This document shows positions 9,184 to 18,784 of a stretch of DNA of 64,000 bases, piece after piece. Below the pieces are notes generated by a model. The model did no database searches, was not told the DNA's origin, and worked only from the letters and a program-made list of their open reading frames with translations. The stretch comes from Burkholderiaceae bacterium (lineage in GTDB: Bacteria; Pseudomonadota; Gammaproteobacteria; Burkholderiales; Burkholderiaceae_C). The stretch covers positions 18,479-82,478 of the forward strand of contig JAFMFB010000007.1 in NCBI GenBank assembly GCA_017856435.1. Reading direction: 5' to 3'. The position numbers were made by a program, and so were the translations under genes. Within the stretch, counting starts at the first letter, position 1. The number at the start of each line of letters is the position of its first letter.

Positions 9184-11757
9184 ATGAAAGTTTCACGCAT
9201 TCGCGCGCTGCGAGGCCCTAATCTGTGGAGCCACCATACTTCGATCGAAGCGGTAGTGCACTGCACCCCTGAGGAGATCAGCCTCAATCCCCGGGAGGAA
9301 TTCGGTTTCCGTTTGCGTGCCCGTTTTCCCGGCATTCTGCCCCTCACCCCAATCGGCCAGGATGAAAATGTATCGATGGCCCATGTACTGGAGGTGGCCG
9401 CTTTGGCCCTGCAGGCCCAGGCCGGATGTACGGTCAGCTTCAGCCGCACCACCGCCACCGTCGAGCCCGGCGTATTTCAGGTGGTGGTCGAATACACCGA
9501 AGAGGATGTCGGTCGAATGGCGATTGACATGGCCGAGCAACTTTGCCAGGCGGCCCTAGAAGACTCGCCCTTTGACCTGGCCAAGGCTTTGGCGGAGTTG
9601 CGCGAGCTGGATGAAGACATCCGCCTGGGGCCCAGTACCGGATCGATTGTGAACGCAGCCCTGGCCCGTGGCATTCCCTACCGCAGGCTGACGACTGGCA
9701 GCATGATTGCCTTTGGATGGGGCAGCAAGCAACGCCGGATTCAGGCCGCCGAGATCGACAAAACCAGCGCCATCGCTGAATCGATTGCACAAGACAAGGA
9801 ACTCACCAAGAAACTTCTGGCGGCCGCTGGTGTGCCTGTGCCGACGGGACGCGAAGTCGATTCGGTTGAGCAGGCCTGGGAAGCCGCGCAGGTCATTGGT
9901 TTGCCCGTGGTCATCAAACCGAAGAAGGGTAACCAGGGCAAGGGTGTCACCGTCAATATCAACAGCCGCGAGCAACTGGCGGCGGCTTACGCAGCGGCAC
10001 AGGAATACGACAACGAAATCCTGGTCGAGCGATTTTTGCCCGGTAACGACTACCGCCTGCTGGTGGTTGGAGACCGTCTGGTGGCTGCGGCTCGCCGGGA
10101 TCCTCCCAGCGTGGTGGGCGATGGTATCCATAGCGTGCGCGAACTGGTGGAAACGGTCAACAAGGATCCGCGACGCGGAACCGGACATGCCACCTCACTG
10201 ACAAAAATACGCTTTGATGACATTGCCTTGACCTGCCTGGGCCTGCAAGGGCTTCAGGCTGACTCCATTCCTGCCAAAGGCAACCGTGTCAACCTGCGTC
10301 ACAACGCCAACCTCTCAACCGGCGGCAGTGCCACCGATGTCACGGACGACGTTCATCCTGAGGTCGCCATGCGCGCTGTTGCTGCCGCCCAGATGGTGGG
10401 GCTGGATGTCTGTGGCGTTGACATGGTCTGCGAGAGCATTTTGAATCCCCTGGAAAAGCAGGGTGGCGGTATTGTGGAAGTCAATGCTGCGCCTGGCCTG
10501 CGCATGCACCTGGCCCCGTCCTATGGCAAGGGGCGTGCCGTGGGTGAAGCCATCGTCCAGCACATGTTCGGCGATCATGAAACTGGGCGTATCCCCGTGG
10601 TTGCCGTCACTGGAACCAATGGCAAGACCACCACCGTACGCCTGATTGCCTACCTGCTCGAAATCAGCGGCCTGCGGGTGGGCATGACAGGAACCGACGG
10701 CGTCTATATCAGCGGCGAATGCATCGACACCGGTGACTGCAGCGGCCCGAAAAGCGCGCGCAGCGTCTTGGCCCACCCCAATGTGGATGCTGCCGTGCTG
10801 GAAACAGCGCGGGGCGGTATCTTGCGCGAAGGGCTGGCCTTTGATCGTTGCGATGTCGCGGTGGTCACCAACATCGGAGCGGGTGATCATCTGGGATTGA
10901 ACTTCATTACCACGGTGGAGGATCTGGCGGTGCTCAAGCGGGTCGTTGTCCAGAACATTGCCCCCGCCGGCATGGCCGTGCTCAATGCAGCCGATCCCAT
11001 GGTGGTTGAGATGGCCAACCATAACCGGGGGGCCCAGGTTACTTTCTTCGCCCTCGATCGAAACCATCCGGTGATGGCGACCCATCTGGCGCAGGGCCGG
11101 CGAGCCGTGTTTACCGAATCGGGCCATCTGGTGATTGCAGAAGGCAACCGCAGGCAAAGCGTTCCCTTGTCCGATATACCGCTTACCCATGGCGGCCTGA
11201 TCGGATTCCAGGTCGAAAATGTGATGGCAGCCGCGGCAGCGGCCTGGGCGCTGGGTCTGGACTGGCAGGTGATTTGCCGTGGCCTGGCCAGCTTTACCAA
11301 TGACAACGACAACGCGCAGGGGCGCTTCAATGTCTTTAACTTTCGTGGCGCCCAGGTGATCGCCGACTATGGCCACAATCCCGATGCGATGCAGGCCCTG
11401 GTCCGCGCGGTCGAGGCCATGCCGGCTCGGCGGCGCTCGGTGGTCATCAGTGGCGCCGGTGATCGGCGTGATGAAGACATACGCGAACAGACCCGCATTC
11501 TGGGTCGGGCCTTTGACCAGGTTGTTTTGTACCAGGATGCCTGCCAGCGCGGTCGCGCTGACGGCGAGGTTCTGGCGCTGCTACGCGAGGGCCTGGCAGG
11601 TGCGCAGCGAACCGGTGAAGTCCAGGAAATCTATGGTGAATTTCTTGCCATTGACACCGCACTGGACCGGCTTGGGGACGGTGATCTGTGTCTCGTTCTG
11701 GTCGACCAGGTGGAACTGGCACTCGAACATATCCGTAAGCGTGTCGCCCAGGGATAG
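9184..11757 (+). CDS. cphA: Cyanophycin synthetase CphA, full length
   Basis: CphA alternately adds aspartate to the backbone and arginine to the side chain of cyanophycin, using two ATP sites. From the ATG at 9184 the product has 857 residues. It has an N-terminal domain (1-160), an ATP-grasp domain (about 200-470, with VVIKPKKGNQGKGV at 242-255), and a Mur-ligase domain with an intact P-loop AVTGTNGKTTT (474-484) and C-terminal Mur lobe. An in-frame ATG at 9154 would overlap the upstream gene by 29 bases and add ten residues not expected in the family. The start at 9184 gives the standard MKVSRIRALRGPN beginning and a one-base gap. No cyanophycinase gene is in the window. Confidence 0.95.
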   Translation: MKVSRIRALRGPNLWSHHTSIEAVVHCTPEEISLNPREEFGFRLRARFPGILPLTPIGQDENVSMAHVLEVAALALQAQAGCTVSFSRTTATVEPGVFQVVVEYTEEDVGRMAIDMAEQLCQAALEDSPFDLAKALAELRELDEDIRLGPSTGSIVNAALARGIPYRRLTTGSMIAFGWGSKQRRIQAAEIDKTSAIAESIAQDKELTKKLLAAAGVPVPTGREVDSVEQAWEAAQVIGLPVVIKPKKGNQGKGVTVNINSREQLAAAYAAAQEYDNEILVERFLPGNDYRLLVVGDRLVAAARRDPPSVVGDGIHSVRELVETVNKDPRRGTGHATSLTKIRFDDIALTCLGLQGLQADSIPAKGNRVNLRHNANLSTGGSATDVTDDVHPEVAMRAVAAAQMVGLDVCGVDMVCESILNPLEKQGGGIVEVNAAPGLRMHLAPSYGKGRAVGEAIVQHMFGDHETGRIPVVAVTGTNGKTTTVRLIAYLLEISGLRVGMTGTDGVYISGECIDTGDCSGPKSARSVLAHPNVDAAVLETARGGILREGLAFDRCDVAVVTNIGAGDHLGLNFITTVEDLAVLKRVVVQNIAPAGMAVLNAADPMVVEMANHNRGAQVTFFALDRNHPVMATHLAQGRRAVFTESGHLVIAEGNRRQSVPLSDIPLTHGGLIGFQVENVMAAAAAAWALGLDWQVICRGLASFTNDNDNAQGRFNVFNFRGAQVIADYGHNPDAMQALVRAVEAMPARRRSVVISGAGDRRDEDIREQTRILGRAFDQVVLYQDACQRGRADGEVLALLREGLAGAQRTGEVQEIYGEFLAIDTALDRLGDGDLCLVLVDQVELALEHIRKRVAQG

Positions 11758-11784
11758 CCGACAGCTCCGAACCTGAAAAGTCCT

Positions 11785-12792
11785 TCAGCGCTCCCTGGCA
11801 GGGTCTCGCCCCATCAGCGTTGCCACCGCCGCTGAAGGCTGCAAGCGCCCATCCAGCAGGGCCACCACCCCTTCGGAAATCGGCATCGAAACACCAAGCG
11901 CCTGGGCTCGCTGAACCACGGTACGGGCCGAATAGACACCCTCGGCCACATGGCCCAGTGAGGTGACGGCCTCTTTAAGGCTAAGTCCCTTGGCCAACTG
12001 CAGTCCCACCTGGCGATTGCGACTGAGGTCGCCAGTGGCCGTCAGGACCAGATCCCCTAAGCCCGAAAGTCCCATGAAGGTCTCGGCCTTGGCGCCCAGC
12101 GCGATACCCAGCCGGGTCATCTCTGCCAGCCCACGTGTGATCAGGGCTGCCCTGGCGTTGAGTCCCAGTTGCAAGCCATCGCAGAGTCCGGTAGCAATAG
12201 CCAACACATTCTTGACCGCACCGCCCACCTCCACGCCCACAATGTCCTCATTGGCATAGACCCGCATCACGCTGTTATGAAACGCGGCCACCAGGGCATC
12301 ACGTACGGCGCTGTGGGCACTGGCTGCCACCAGAGCTGTGGGCTGGCCAAGCGCTACCTCCTGGGCAAAACTCGGGCCGCTAAGAACCCCGGCTTGCAAC
12401 AAGGGCGCTGCCTGCGCTTGAACTTCATGCCCCAACATGCCGAAGGCCTCGCCCTGGGCGGCTTCAAACCCCTTGCAAAGCCATGCCACCGGGCGGCCAC
12501 AATCGTGCACCGCCTGCAACATACCGCGTAGACCCGCCATCGGTGTGGCAATTACCACCAGTTCATGGTGGTGCGCCAATTCAGCCACCGTTTGTTGCCT
12601 GCAGATCTGCAGGGACTCAGGCAGTTCAATGCCCGGGAGATAACGGCGATTGACTCGCTGCGCAGTCATCTGGGCAGCCTGCGCTGTATCCCTGGCCCAC
12701 AGACTGACCTGGTGGCGTCCCTGGCCGTGGCGACTGGCACTGATGGCCAAAGCCGTACCCCAAGCCCCTGCACCCAGCACCAGTATCTTCAT
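11785..12792 (-). CDS. gpsA: Glycerol-3-phosphate dehydrogenase [NAD(P)+]
   Basis: GpsA reduces dihydroxyacetone phosphate to sn-glycerol 3-phosphate, the backbone precursor of phospholipids. The 335-residue cytosolic protein begins with the dinucleotide-binding motif [10 protein letters not shown]. It contains [11 protein letters not shown] and the catalytic-lysine region [14 protein letters not shown], followed by the [14 protein letters not shown] helix, all typical of the family. It lies 33 bases downstream of secB on the same strand and converges on cphA with a gap of 27 bases. The secB-gpsA adjacency is widely conserved in proteobacteria. Confidence 0.97.
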   Translation of the reverse strand: MKILVLGAGAWGTALAISASRHGQGRHQVSLWARDTAQAAQMTAQRVNRRYLPGIELPESLQICRQQTVAELAHHHELVVIATPMAGLRGMLQAVHDCGRPVAWLCKGFEAAQGEAFGMLGHEVQAQAAPLLQAGVLSGPSFAQEVALGQPTALVAASAHSAVRDALVAAFHNSVMRVYANEDIVGVEVGGAVKNVLAIATGLCDGLQLGLNARAALITRGLAEMTRLGIALGAKAETFMGLSGLGDLVLTATGDLSRNRQVGLQLAKGLSLKEAVTSLGHVAEGVYSARTVVQRAQALGVSMPISEGVVALLDGRLQPSAAVATLMGRDPARER

Positions 12793-12825
12793 CTTTGCCC
12801 AGGCCCGGTGACTTCAGGTCTGCCC

Positions 12826-13257
12826 TTACTGCAGACCCGCCTCTTGCGCCTGCTGCTGTTCGTACATTGACTGGAAATTGATTTCAGCCAGATGAACAGG
12901 AGGGAACCCCGCACGCTGAATCAGGTCTGCCACATTGCCGCGCAGGTAGGGGTAAACGATCTGAGGGCAGGCAATCCCCATGATGGGTCCCATCTGGTCT
13001 TGGGCAATATTGCGAATCTCGAAAATGCCAGCCTGCTTGACCTCTGCCAGAAACACCGTCTGCTCGCCGATCTGGGTATGAACCGTTGCAGCGACCGACA
13101 CTTCAAAAACATCGTCTGCCACCGGGGTCACCTGCACACCCATCTGGATATCCACCGAGGGCTGCTCCTCACTTAAAAGGATGGCTGGGGAATTTGGTTG
13201 CTCCAGTGAAGCCTCCTTAAGGTAAACGCGCTTGATCTGGAATACGGCTTCTTGCAT
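12826..13257 (-). CDS. secB: Protein-export chaperone SecB
   Basis: SecB is a tetrameric cytosolic chaperone that keeps preproteins unfolded and delivers them to SecA. The 143-residue product has the usual length and motifs: [16 protein letters not shown] near the N terminus, the [13 protein letters not shown] strand, and [16 protein letters not shown] with the conserved proline-tyrosine turn, ending in a disordered Gln-rich tail. Gene order grxC-secB-gpsA is conserved in beta- and gammaproteobacteria. Confidence 0.97.
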   Translation of the reverse strand: MQEAVFQIKRVYLKEASLEQPNSPAILLSEEQPSVDIQMGVQVTPVADDVFEVSVAATVHTQIGEQTVFLAEVKQAGIFEIRNIAQDQMGPIMGIACPQIVYPYLRGNVADLIQRAGFPPVHLAEINFQSMYEQQQAQEAGLQ

Positions 13258-13413
13258 TTAAGTACTTTCATTAATTGAACAAGGCCTGACAAAGAACACG
13301 CTCTGCCAGGCGATTCAGTTCGGACTGAAGGATTATCTCAGGGCAGCACGCCCTCGAGAGACGCCAATTCCGGTTGCCCTTGGCAGGGCTGGCCTCAGGG
13401 TTCGGCAGTACTT
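13258..13413. other. Intergenic region between secB and grxC
   Basis: These 156 bases separate two co-directional genes. A short GGGC-AGCAC-GCCC inverted repeat is present near 13340-13355, but it lacks a T tract on either strand. I see no small reading frame with a ribosome binding site. It may hold a secB promoter, but no confident -35/-10 pair was found. Confidence 0.3.
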
Positions 13414-13674
13414 TCAGGATGCCTCTAACAGGGGCACCAGGCCGCCACGTCCATCCAGCGCAATCAGGTCATCGCATCCACCTACATGGGTGTCGCCAAT
13501 GAAAATCTGGGGCACGGTTCGGCGACCGGTGATTTCCATCATTCTGGCACGGGCATCCGGATCGGTATCAATACGAATTTCCTCAATCTGGCCTACCCCC
13601 TTGGCCTGAAGAATCTGCTTGGCACGAACGCAATAAGGACAGACTGCGGTGGTGTACATCTTGACTGCTGGCAT
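13414..13674 (-). CDS. grxC: Glutaredoxin 3
   Basis: This is a small dithiol glutaredoxin that reduces disulfides and glutathione-mixed disulfides with glutathione as electron donor. The 86-residue protein has the CPYC active site at residues 12-15, the TVPQIFIG cis-proline loop and the GGCDDL glutathione-binding turn. It sits 25 bases downstream of the rhodanese gene and upstream of secB, a common arrangement. Confidence 0.96.
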   Translation of the reverse strand: MPAVKMYTTAVCPYCVRAKQILQAKGVGQIEEIRIDTDPDARARMMEITGRRTVPQIFIGDTHVGGCDDLIALDGRGGLVPLLEAS

Positions 13675-13699
13675 GAAAACTACTCCATTGAATTGATGA

Positions 13700-14107
13700 T
13701 CAGGCCCGGTCTACCGGCAAATTGGCAGCCCGCCAACTGGACAGGCCCCCGTTGAGGGACTGAGCGTTCTGATATCCCAGACCCTTGGCGATTCGCATGG
13801 CGCTGCCCGAACGCATACCACTCTGACAAACAAAGATCAGGGGCAAGGCTTTGTCCTTGACCTCCTGCGGCAATTTCTGCGCCAGCTGAGCCAGCGGAAT
13901 ATGCCTGGCGCCACTCACGTGGGCAGACGCATATTCGTTGGCCTCGCAAACATCGATCACGATCGCCTTTTCACGGTTGATCAGCTGCACCGCCGCACTA
14001 GCCGTCAAGGATCCGCCAGCAGCACCACGAATGCTGGGCCATAGCAGGAGGCCGCCAGAAGTCAGCGCCAGCAAAAACAAAGTCCAATTGTCCAAAAAGA
14101 ATTTCAC
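13700..14107 (-). CDS. Membrane-anchored rhodanese-like protein
   Basis: Rhodanese domains carry persulfide sulfur on an active-site cysteine. From the GTG at 14107 the product has 135 residues. It has one N-terminal membrane segment (about residues 5-24, [20 protein letters not shown]), then a rhodanese domain with the loop CQSGMRS and its active cysteine at 94. I chose GTG 14107 because AGGG lies eight bases upstream. The GTG at 14116 also opens the frame but overlaps that AGGG. It is divergent from gpmA and upstream of grxC and secB, so a role in thiol or sulfur transfer near the envelope is plausible; the substrate is unknown. Confidence 0.88.
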   Translation of the reverse strand: MKFFLDNWTLFLLALTSGGLLLWPSIRGAAGGSLTASAAVQLINREKAIVIDVCEANEYASAHVSGARHIPLAQLAQKLPQEVKDKALPLIFVCQSGMRSGSAMRIAKGLGYQNAQSLNGGLSSWRAANLPVDRA

Positions 14108-14233
14108 TTGATACACCCTACGGGTTTAGGTTGGCAAGCTGGAGATTTTAAAATGGCTGCTGGCATGCTGCCTGGACCGGTCATTTCACCCGCCAGTGGC
14201 TGTGGCATTTACCTTCCATCAATCACTCTCTTC

Positions 14234-14977
14234 ATGTACAAACTTGTTCTTATCCGCCACGGCGAGTCAACCTGGAACCTGGAAAACCGCTTCACTGGCT
14301 GGACCGATGTTGACCTCACGCCCACGGGTGTCTCGCAGGCCATGTCGGCCGGAAAATTACTGAAATCCGAAGGCTATGAATTCGACCTGGCCGTCACCAG
14401 TGTACTCAAGCGAGCCATCCACACCCTGTGGTATTGCCTGGATGAGATGGACTGCACCTGGCTGCCGGCTGTCAAGGACTGGCGCCTCAATGAACGTCAC
14501 TATGGCGCCCTGCAAGGGCTCAACAAGGCCGATATGGCCAAGCAGTATGGTGATGAACAGGTGCTGGTCTGGCGCCGCAGCTATGACACCCCACCCCCCG
14601 CCCTGGAGCCCTCAGACCCACGCTGTGAGCGCACCGATCGACGCTACCGGGGCTTGCGACCAGATCAGGTACCCCTGACCGAATGCCTGAAGGACACCGT
14701 GGCCCGGGTCTTGCCGTGCTGGAACGAGGTGCTGGCTCCGGCCATCCTGGCCGGCAAACGGATCGTGCTTTCGGCCCATGGAAATTCAATCCGGGCCCTG
14801 GTCAAGTACCTGGACGGGATTTCTGATCAGGACATCGTCAGCGTGAATATCCCCAACGGCATCCCGCTGGTCTACGAGCTTGACTCCCAGCTCAAACCTA
14901 TACGTCACTACTACCTGGGTGATGCAGAAGCAGCTGTGCGCGCGGCCGCAGCCGTTGCCGCTCAAGGCAAGGGCTGA
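14234..14977 (+). CDS. gpmA: 2,3-bisphosphoglycerate-dependent phosphoglycerate mutase
   Basis: GpmA interconverts 3- and 2-phosphoglycerate in glycolysis and gluconeogenesis through a phosphohistidine. From the ATG at 14234 the product has 247 residues, the normal family length, and begins [12 protein letters not shown] with the catalytic His9. [14 protein letters not shown] and the second active-site histidine in [14 protein letters not shown] are present. Upstream in-frame ATGs (14108, 14153) would add residues unlike the family and are rejected. The gene is divergent from the rhodanese gene across 126 bases that must hold both promoters. Confidence 0.97.
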   Translation: MYKLVLIRHGESTWNLENRFTGWTDVDLTPTGVSQAMSAGKLLKSEGYEFDLAVTSVLKRAIHTLWYCLDEMDCTWLPAVKDWRLNERHYGALQGLNKADMAKQYGDEQVLVWRRSYDTPPPALEPSDPRCERTDRRYRGLRPDQVPLTECLKDTVARVLPCWNEVLAPAILAGKRIVLSAHGNSIRALVKYLDGISDQDIVSVNIPNGIPLVYELDSQLKPIRHYYLGDAEAAVRAAAAVAAQGKG

Positions 14978-15108
14978 CGCCAGCGTCCAGGCACTCCCCT
15001 TGGGCCCAGGCCAAATTGTCTTGATATTCCGCTATCGCCATATGGGAACTCGTCTGCCTGAGCCGGGTCTTAGCCAACAAGCGTGTATATTGCGCTGAGA
15101 GGGAATTT

Positions 15109-16542
15109 ATGGGTCACAAATTTAAGATTGCAGGCTGGATTTCACTGGGAGCACTGGCCGGTGTGCTGACGACTGTTTCAATCCAGACCGTTGCACGCGG
15201 CAACATGGCGCCGCTACCCCTGGAAGAGCTGCAACAGTTTGCGGCTGTCTTTGGCTTGATCAAGTCCGACTATGTGGAACCGGTGGACGAGAAAAAACTC
15301 ATCACCGATGCCATTTCCGGCATGGTTTCCAGCCTCGACCCGCATTCTCAGTACTTCGATAAGAAAACTTTCAAGGAATTTAGGGAAGGGACCAGCGGCC
15401 GTTTCGTCGGTGTGGGCATTGAAATTACCCAGGAAGACGGGCTGGTCAAGGTGGTTTCGCCCATCGAAGGTTCACCCGCTTACCGGGCTGGGCTGAAGTC
15501 TGGCGATCTGATTACGCGGATTGATGAGACCGCGGTGCGGGGTCTGACCCTGAACGAAGCGGTCAAGCGCATGCGCGGTGAACCAAAAACCAAGGTGATC
15601 CTGACCATCTATCGCAAGGACGAGAACCGCAGCTTCCCGGTCACCATCGTTCGTGAGGAAATTCGTACCCAGTCGGTGAAATCCAAAATGGTCGAGCCGG
15701 GCTATGCCTGGCTTCGATTGAGCCAGTTTCAGGAACGCACCGTGGATGACTTCGTTCGTAAGGTCGAAGAGATTTACCGGGCCGAACCTCAACTCAAGGG
15801 GTTGGTGCTGGACCTGCGTAATGATCCGGGCGGCTTGCTGGATGCAGCTGTTGCCGTTTCCGCCGCCTTTTTGCCAGAGAACGTCACGGTAGTTTCCACC
15901 AATGGACAAATCGATGAGAGCAAATTTGTCTACAAGGCAGCTCCGGAGTTCTACCAGCGTCGCGGTAACGATCCACTCAAACGGCTTCCTGCCGCGATCA
16001 AGAGCGTACCGCTGGTGGTGCTGGTCAACGAGGGATCGGCCTCTGCCAGCGAGATTGTGGCTGGCGCCCTGCAGGATCACAAACGCGCCAAGATCATGGG
16101 CAGTCAGACTTTTGGCAAGGGATCGGTGCAGACCGTTCGACCCCTGGGCCCGGATACCGCCCTCAAGATCACGACGGCCCGCTACTACACCCCCAGCGGT
16201 CGCACCATTCAGGCCAAAGGGATCGTCCCCGATGTCATGCTTGATGAAACTCAGGATGGCAACCTGTTTGCTGCCTTGCGCATGCGGGAAGCTGATCTGG
16301 AGAAACACCTGAGCAATGGCCAGAGTGAGGAGCAAAAGGATCCAGCGCGGGTGAAGGCGCGCGACGAGGCACTCAAGAAGCTGGAAGAAGAGTCCAAGAA
16401 CCCACCTAAAGAGCGCAAGCCGCCGGAGTTTGGTGGCGACACCGACTTCCAGTTGCAGCAAGCCCTCAATCAGCTCAAGGGGCGACCGGTCGTTGTCAGC
16501 AAAACCCAGACCGAGCGCAAGGATCCCCCCAAGGACAACTAA
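15109..16542 (+). CDS. Carboxyl-terminal processing protease (S41 family, CtpA-like)
   Basis: S41 proteases cleave envelope proteins in the periplasm with a Ser/Lys dyad. The 477-residue protein begins with a signal-anchor segment (about residues 5-28), followed by the DYVEPVDEKKLITDAISGMVSSLDPHS cap region in two parts, and a PDZ domain (about 90-175). The protease core has Ser312 (GSASASE) and Lys337 (FGKGSVQ) as the likely dyad. The C-terminal tail is charged and proline-rich. A GAGAGGGA ribosome binding site precedes the ATG. It is followed 16 bases later by the moeB-type gene, a pairing common in betaproteobacteria. Confidence 0.94.
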   Translation: MGHKFKIAGWISLGALAGVLTTVSIQTVARGNMAPLPLEELQQFAAVFGLIKSDYVEPVDEKKLITDAISGMVSSLDPHSQYFDKKTFKEFREGTSGRFVGVGIEITQEDGLVKVVSPIEGSPAYRAGLKSGDLITRIDETAVRGLTLNEAVKRMRGEPKTKVILTIYRKDENRSFPVTIVREEIRTQSVKSKMVEPGYAWLRLSQFQERTVDDFVRKVEEIYRAEPQLKGLVLDLRNDPGGLLDAAVAVSAAFLPENVTVVSTNGQIDESKFVYKAAPEFYQRRGNDPLKRLPAAIKSVPLVVLVNEGSASASEIVAGALQDHKRAKIMGSQTFGKGSVQTVRPLGPDTALKITTARYYTPSGRTIQAKGIVPDVMLDETQDGNLFAALRMREADLEKHLSNGQSEEQKDPARVKARDEALKKLEEESKNPPKERKPPEFGGDTDFQLQQALNQLKGRPVVVSKTQTERKDPPKDN

Positions 16543-16558
16543 GCCCAGCAGTCAGCGC

Positions 16559-17326
16559 ATGACGGATGATCAGCTGCTCCGCTACTCGCGGCATATCCTG
16601 CTCGAGGAAATCGGGATCGAAGGACAGCAGCGCATCCTCGACAGTCATGCCCTGATCATCGGTGCCGGTGGTCTTGGCTCCCCGGTAGCCTTGTATCTGG
16701 CTTCAGCCGGTGTTGGGCAGCTCACGGTGGTGGACCATGACACCGTGGATGTCACCAACCTGCAGCGACAAGTCGCCCACACCCAGGCGCGGGTTGGCAG
16801 CCTCAAGAGCGAGTCCATCCGTGCAGCAGTCACAGCCATCAACCCAGAGGTGAAGGTGAGCGCAATCTGTGCCCGTGCCGATGCCACGCTGCTTGAGCAG
16901 TTGGTGGCTGATGCAGATGTGGTGCTGGACTGCAGCGACAACTTTGCCACCCGTCACCTGGTCAATGCCGCCTGTGTGCACCATGCGAAACCGCTGGTCT
17001 CGGGTGCTGCGATCCGCTTTGACGGACAGGTAACGGTCTATGACACCCGAAATGCCCAGGCCCCCTGCTATGCCTGCGTCTTTGCCCCTGATGAAAGTTT
17101 TCAGGAAACCCTGTGTGCCACCATGGGTGTGTTTGCACCTCTGGTCGGAATCGTAGGCACCATTCAGGCTGCCGAAGCCCTGAAGCTGCTTGTGGGCGCT
17201 GGGCTGCCACTCAACGCCCGCCTGATGATGATCGATGGGCGCAACATGGACATCAGTGAGTTAAGGCTGGCACGCAATACCGACTGCCCTGTCTGCGCCG
17301 GCCGCGAAACAGCCCCTTCTCAATAA
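16559..17326 (+). CDS. moeB: HesA/MoeB/ThiF family adenylyltransferase
   Basis: These E1-like enzymes adenylate the C-terminal glycine of small sulfur carriers such as MoaD or ThiS. From the ATG at 16559 the product has 255 residues. It has the early LLRYSRHILLEEIG block, nucleotide-binding GAGGLGSPVALYLA, DVTNLQRQ, and two CxxC pairs (CYAC, CPVC) expected to bind zinc. A longer frame starting at 16430 lies inside ctpA and is not the real start. MoeB and ThiF cannot be separated from the sequence alone. The 3' end overlaps the convergent nuclease gene by 7 bases. Confidence 0.9.
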   Translation: MTDDQLLRYSRHILLEEIGIEGQQRILDSHALIIGAGGLGSPVALYLASAGVGQLTVVDHDTVDVTNLQRQVAHTQARVGSLKSESIRAAVTAINPEVKVSAICARADATLLEQLVADADVVLDCSDNFATRHLVNAACVHHAKPLVSGAAIRFDGQVTVYDTRNAQAPCYACVFAPDESFQETLCATMGVFAPLVGIVGTIQAAEALKLLVGAGLPLNARLMMIDGRNMDISELRLARNTDCPVCAGRETAPSQ

Positions 17327-17853
17327 CAACTCCCATGCTTGTGGCGAAAAACCATGGGCGGCATGGGCACGTCGTCCTGCCACAGTCCGACCCTGGCGGC
17401 TCTGGCCTGCAACTCCTCGTTGATGTAGGGGCCTTGACTCTTGCGGTAACGGTAAGACCAGGCCAGACCGTGGCTCACCAGCCACTGGCCCATATCCTGG
17501 CCTCTCAGCTGGATTCGGGCCAGCAGACGACCATAGTCATCTGTGCGCCGCCCGATGACGACAACCTCCTGCCCCAGAAGCTGTGCGAGCAGCCCGTCCC
17601 GCGCCTGCATGCCAAAAGGCTGGCAAATTTCAGGCGCATCGATACCGATAAGCCTGACCTTTACCGCGTCAGATCCTTGTTGGCTGCCCTTCACCCACAA
17701 CGTATCGCCATCGGTGACATAAACCACATTGCCAATCCATCGTGCACTTGCAGCTTCACTCGAGATGCCCAAACCGACACAGCAAAGCAACAGCAATCCC
17801 TTGAACCAGCGGGCCCTGGCTCGGAGGTCGGCAAAAGTATTCTTAAAGCGCAT
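17320..17853 (-). CDS. Secreted thermonuclease family protein (SNase-like)
   Basis: Staphylococcal-nuclease-like enzymes cleave nucleic acids with calcium. The 177-residue protein has a hydrophobic N-terminal export segment (about 17-36, GLLLLCCVGLGISSEAA). The OB-fold nuclease domain then shows calcium-site DGDTLWV, VRLIGIDAPE with the first catalytic arginine, and DDYGRLLARI with the second. A lipobox is not evident, so a periplasmic or secreted location is likely. The C-terminal MVFRHKHGSCY tail is His-rich. It lies 82 bases downstream of the DUF429 gene. Confidence 0.9.
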   Translation of the reverse strand: MRFKNTFADLRARARWFKGLLLLCCVGLGISSEAASARWIGNVVYVTDGDTLWVKGSQQGSDAVKVRLIGIDAPEICQPFGMQARDGLLAQLLGQEVVVIGRRTDDYGRLLARIQLRGQDMGQWLVSHGLAWSYRYRKSQGPYINEELQARAARVGLWQDDVPMPPMVFRHKHGSCY

Positions 17854-17935
17854 GGTTGGCTGATTTTCAACGGATGACGCGCCGATTGGCTGACTGCAGT
17901 GCTAACCCTGGCGCCATACCGTTGGATGTGTGGGT

Positions 17936-18772
17936 TCAGGCCGTCACAATCCAGCCCTCCAGTGGATCAAACTGGTCCGGCAGTCCATAGCGCGGCTCAC
18001 CCTGCTGGCTGGCCCAGGCCGCCTGCACCAGACACAGTACCGCGTCCAGCGAATCCCCTTTGGCATCATCCACCAGCCCATCATGCATTGCAGGGCTGAG
18101 CCGTAAACGCAGGCCCAACCGGTGACGGCCTTGCTCCAGAGCCGTCACCAAGTCCTTGCGGGCGATCAGTCGCTGCGGTGTTTGCTGGTCTCGCTGATCG
18201 CTTTTGTAACTGCGTGCGCCCAATACCTCACGCGCCAACAAGCCCGGGTAGCCCTCCAGCGCAACACGGGCGGGATCACCCGGATGCAACCCAGGCAGAT
18301 GGACCCCGGCCTGAATCAGCAGAGGAACCCCTGCATGAAGCATGTAAGCCACTGGCGGGTTCACCCATTTCATCGAAGGGCTTGAGCGGGCTGGCAGGTC
18401 GGTCGCACGATGGGCAAACTTGGCGCCCTTGGGTCGGGCATTGCAAAAAGCGGCGAAGTGCTCGCGAATGGATGCCCGGCTGAGGCCCGCATAATGCGCC
18501 ATGCAAGCCGCCCAACTCGTCGGCCAGTCCAGCGTCTCGACCAACTCACGCGGCAGACCAAAGGGAAAGTCAAACGCACCCAGCCAGTGGCCGGGAAGCG
18601 CAAGCCAATCTGCAAATTCCTCCAGCGTGTTGAGATATTCAAATCGCAACACTTGGACTTGCTGGCGCTGCAAACGGCCAAGCGCCAACACGATGGGCTT
18701 GCGTCGCGTGGGACGACTGGAAAAATCGCACCCAAGCAGCAGCGGGCTGACGAGGGCCTCAGGGGCTGACAC
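17936..18772 (-). CDS. DUF429 domain protein
   Basis: This 278-residue protein resembles the DUF429 family, which has an RNase-H-like fold and unknown function. The N terminus shows LLLGCDFSSRPTRRKPIVLA, a strand-turn with an Asp that resembles the first acidic position of that fold. GAFDFPFGLPRELVE and a late GDSLDAVLCLVQAAWA helix carry further conserved acidic residues. No signal peptide or membrane segment is seen. It starts 12 bases after the BLUF gene and is probably co-transcribed with it. Confidence 0.75.
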   Translation of the reverse strand: MSAPEALVSPLLLGCDFSSRPTRRKPIVLALGRLQRQQVQVLRFEYLNTLEEFADWLALPGHWLGAFDFPFGLPRELVETLDWPTSWAACMAHYAGLSRASIREHFAAFCNARPKGAKFAHRATDLPARSSPSMKWVNPPVAYMLHAGVPLLIQAGVHLPGLHPGDPARVALEGYPGLLAREVLGARSYKSDQRDQQTPQRLIARKDLVTALEQGRHRLGLRLRLSPAMHDGLVDDAKGDSLDAVLCLVQAAWASQQGEPRYGLPDQFDPLEGWIVTA

Positions 18773-18784
18773 CGCCTCGCAAAC

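Noticed and set aside
10315..11376. 353-codon frame antisense to cphA
   Set aside because: cphA is complete with its P-loop and Mur domain, and the antisense frame shows no family likeness.
11797..11807. CCCTG-G-CAGGG inverted repeat near the cphA/gpsA junction as a terminator
   Set aside because: It lies inside the gpsA coding end, has a one-base loop and no T tract.
15472..16461. 329-codon frame antisense to ctpA
   Set aside because: The protease dyad and PDZ domain are in the plus-strand frame; this one is a shadow.
17320..17326. 7-base overlap of convergent moeB-type and nuclease genes as a regulatory antisense
   Set aside because: Short convergent overlaps of stop regions are common in compact genomes, and nothing else supports regulation.
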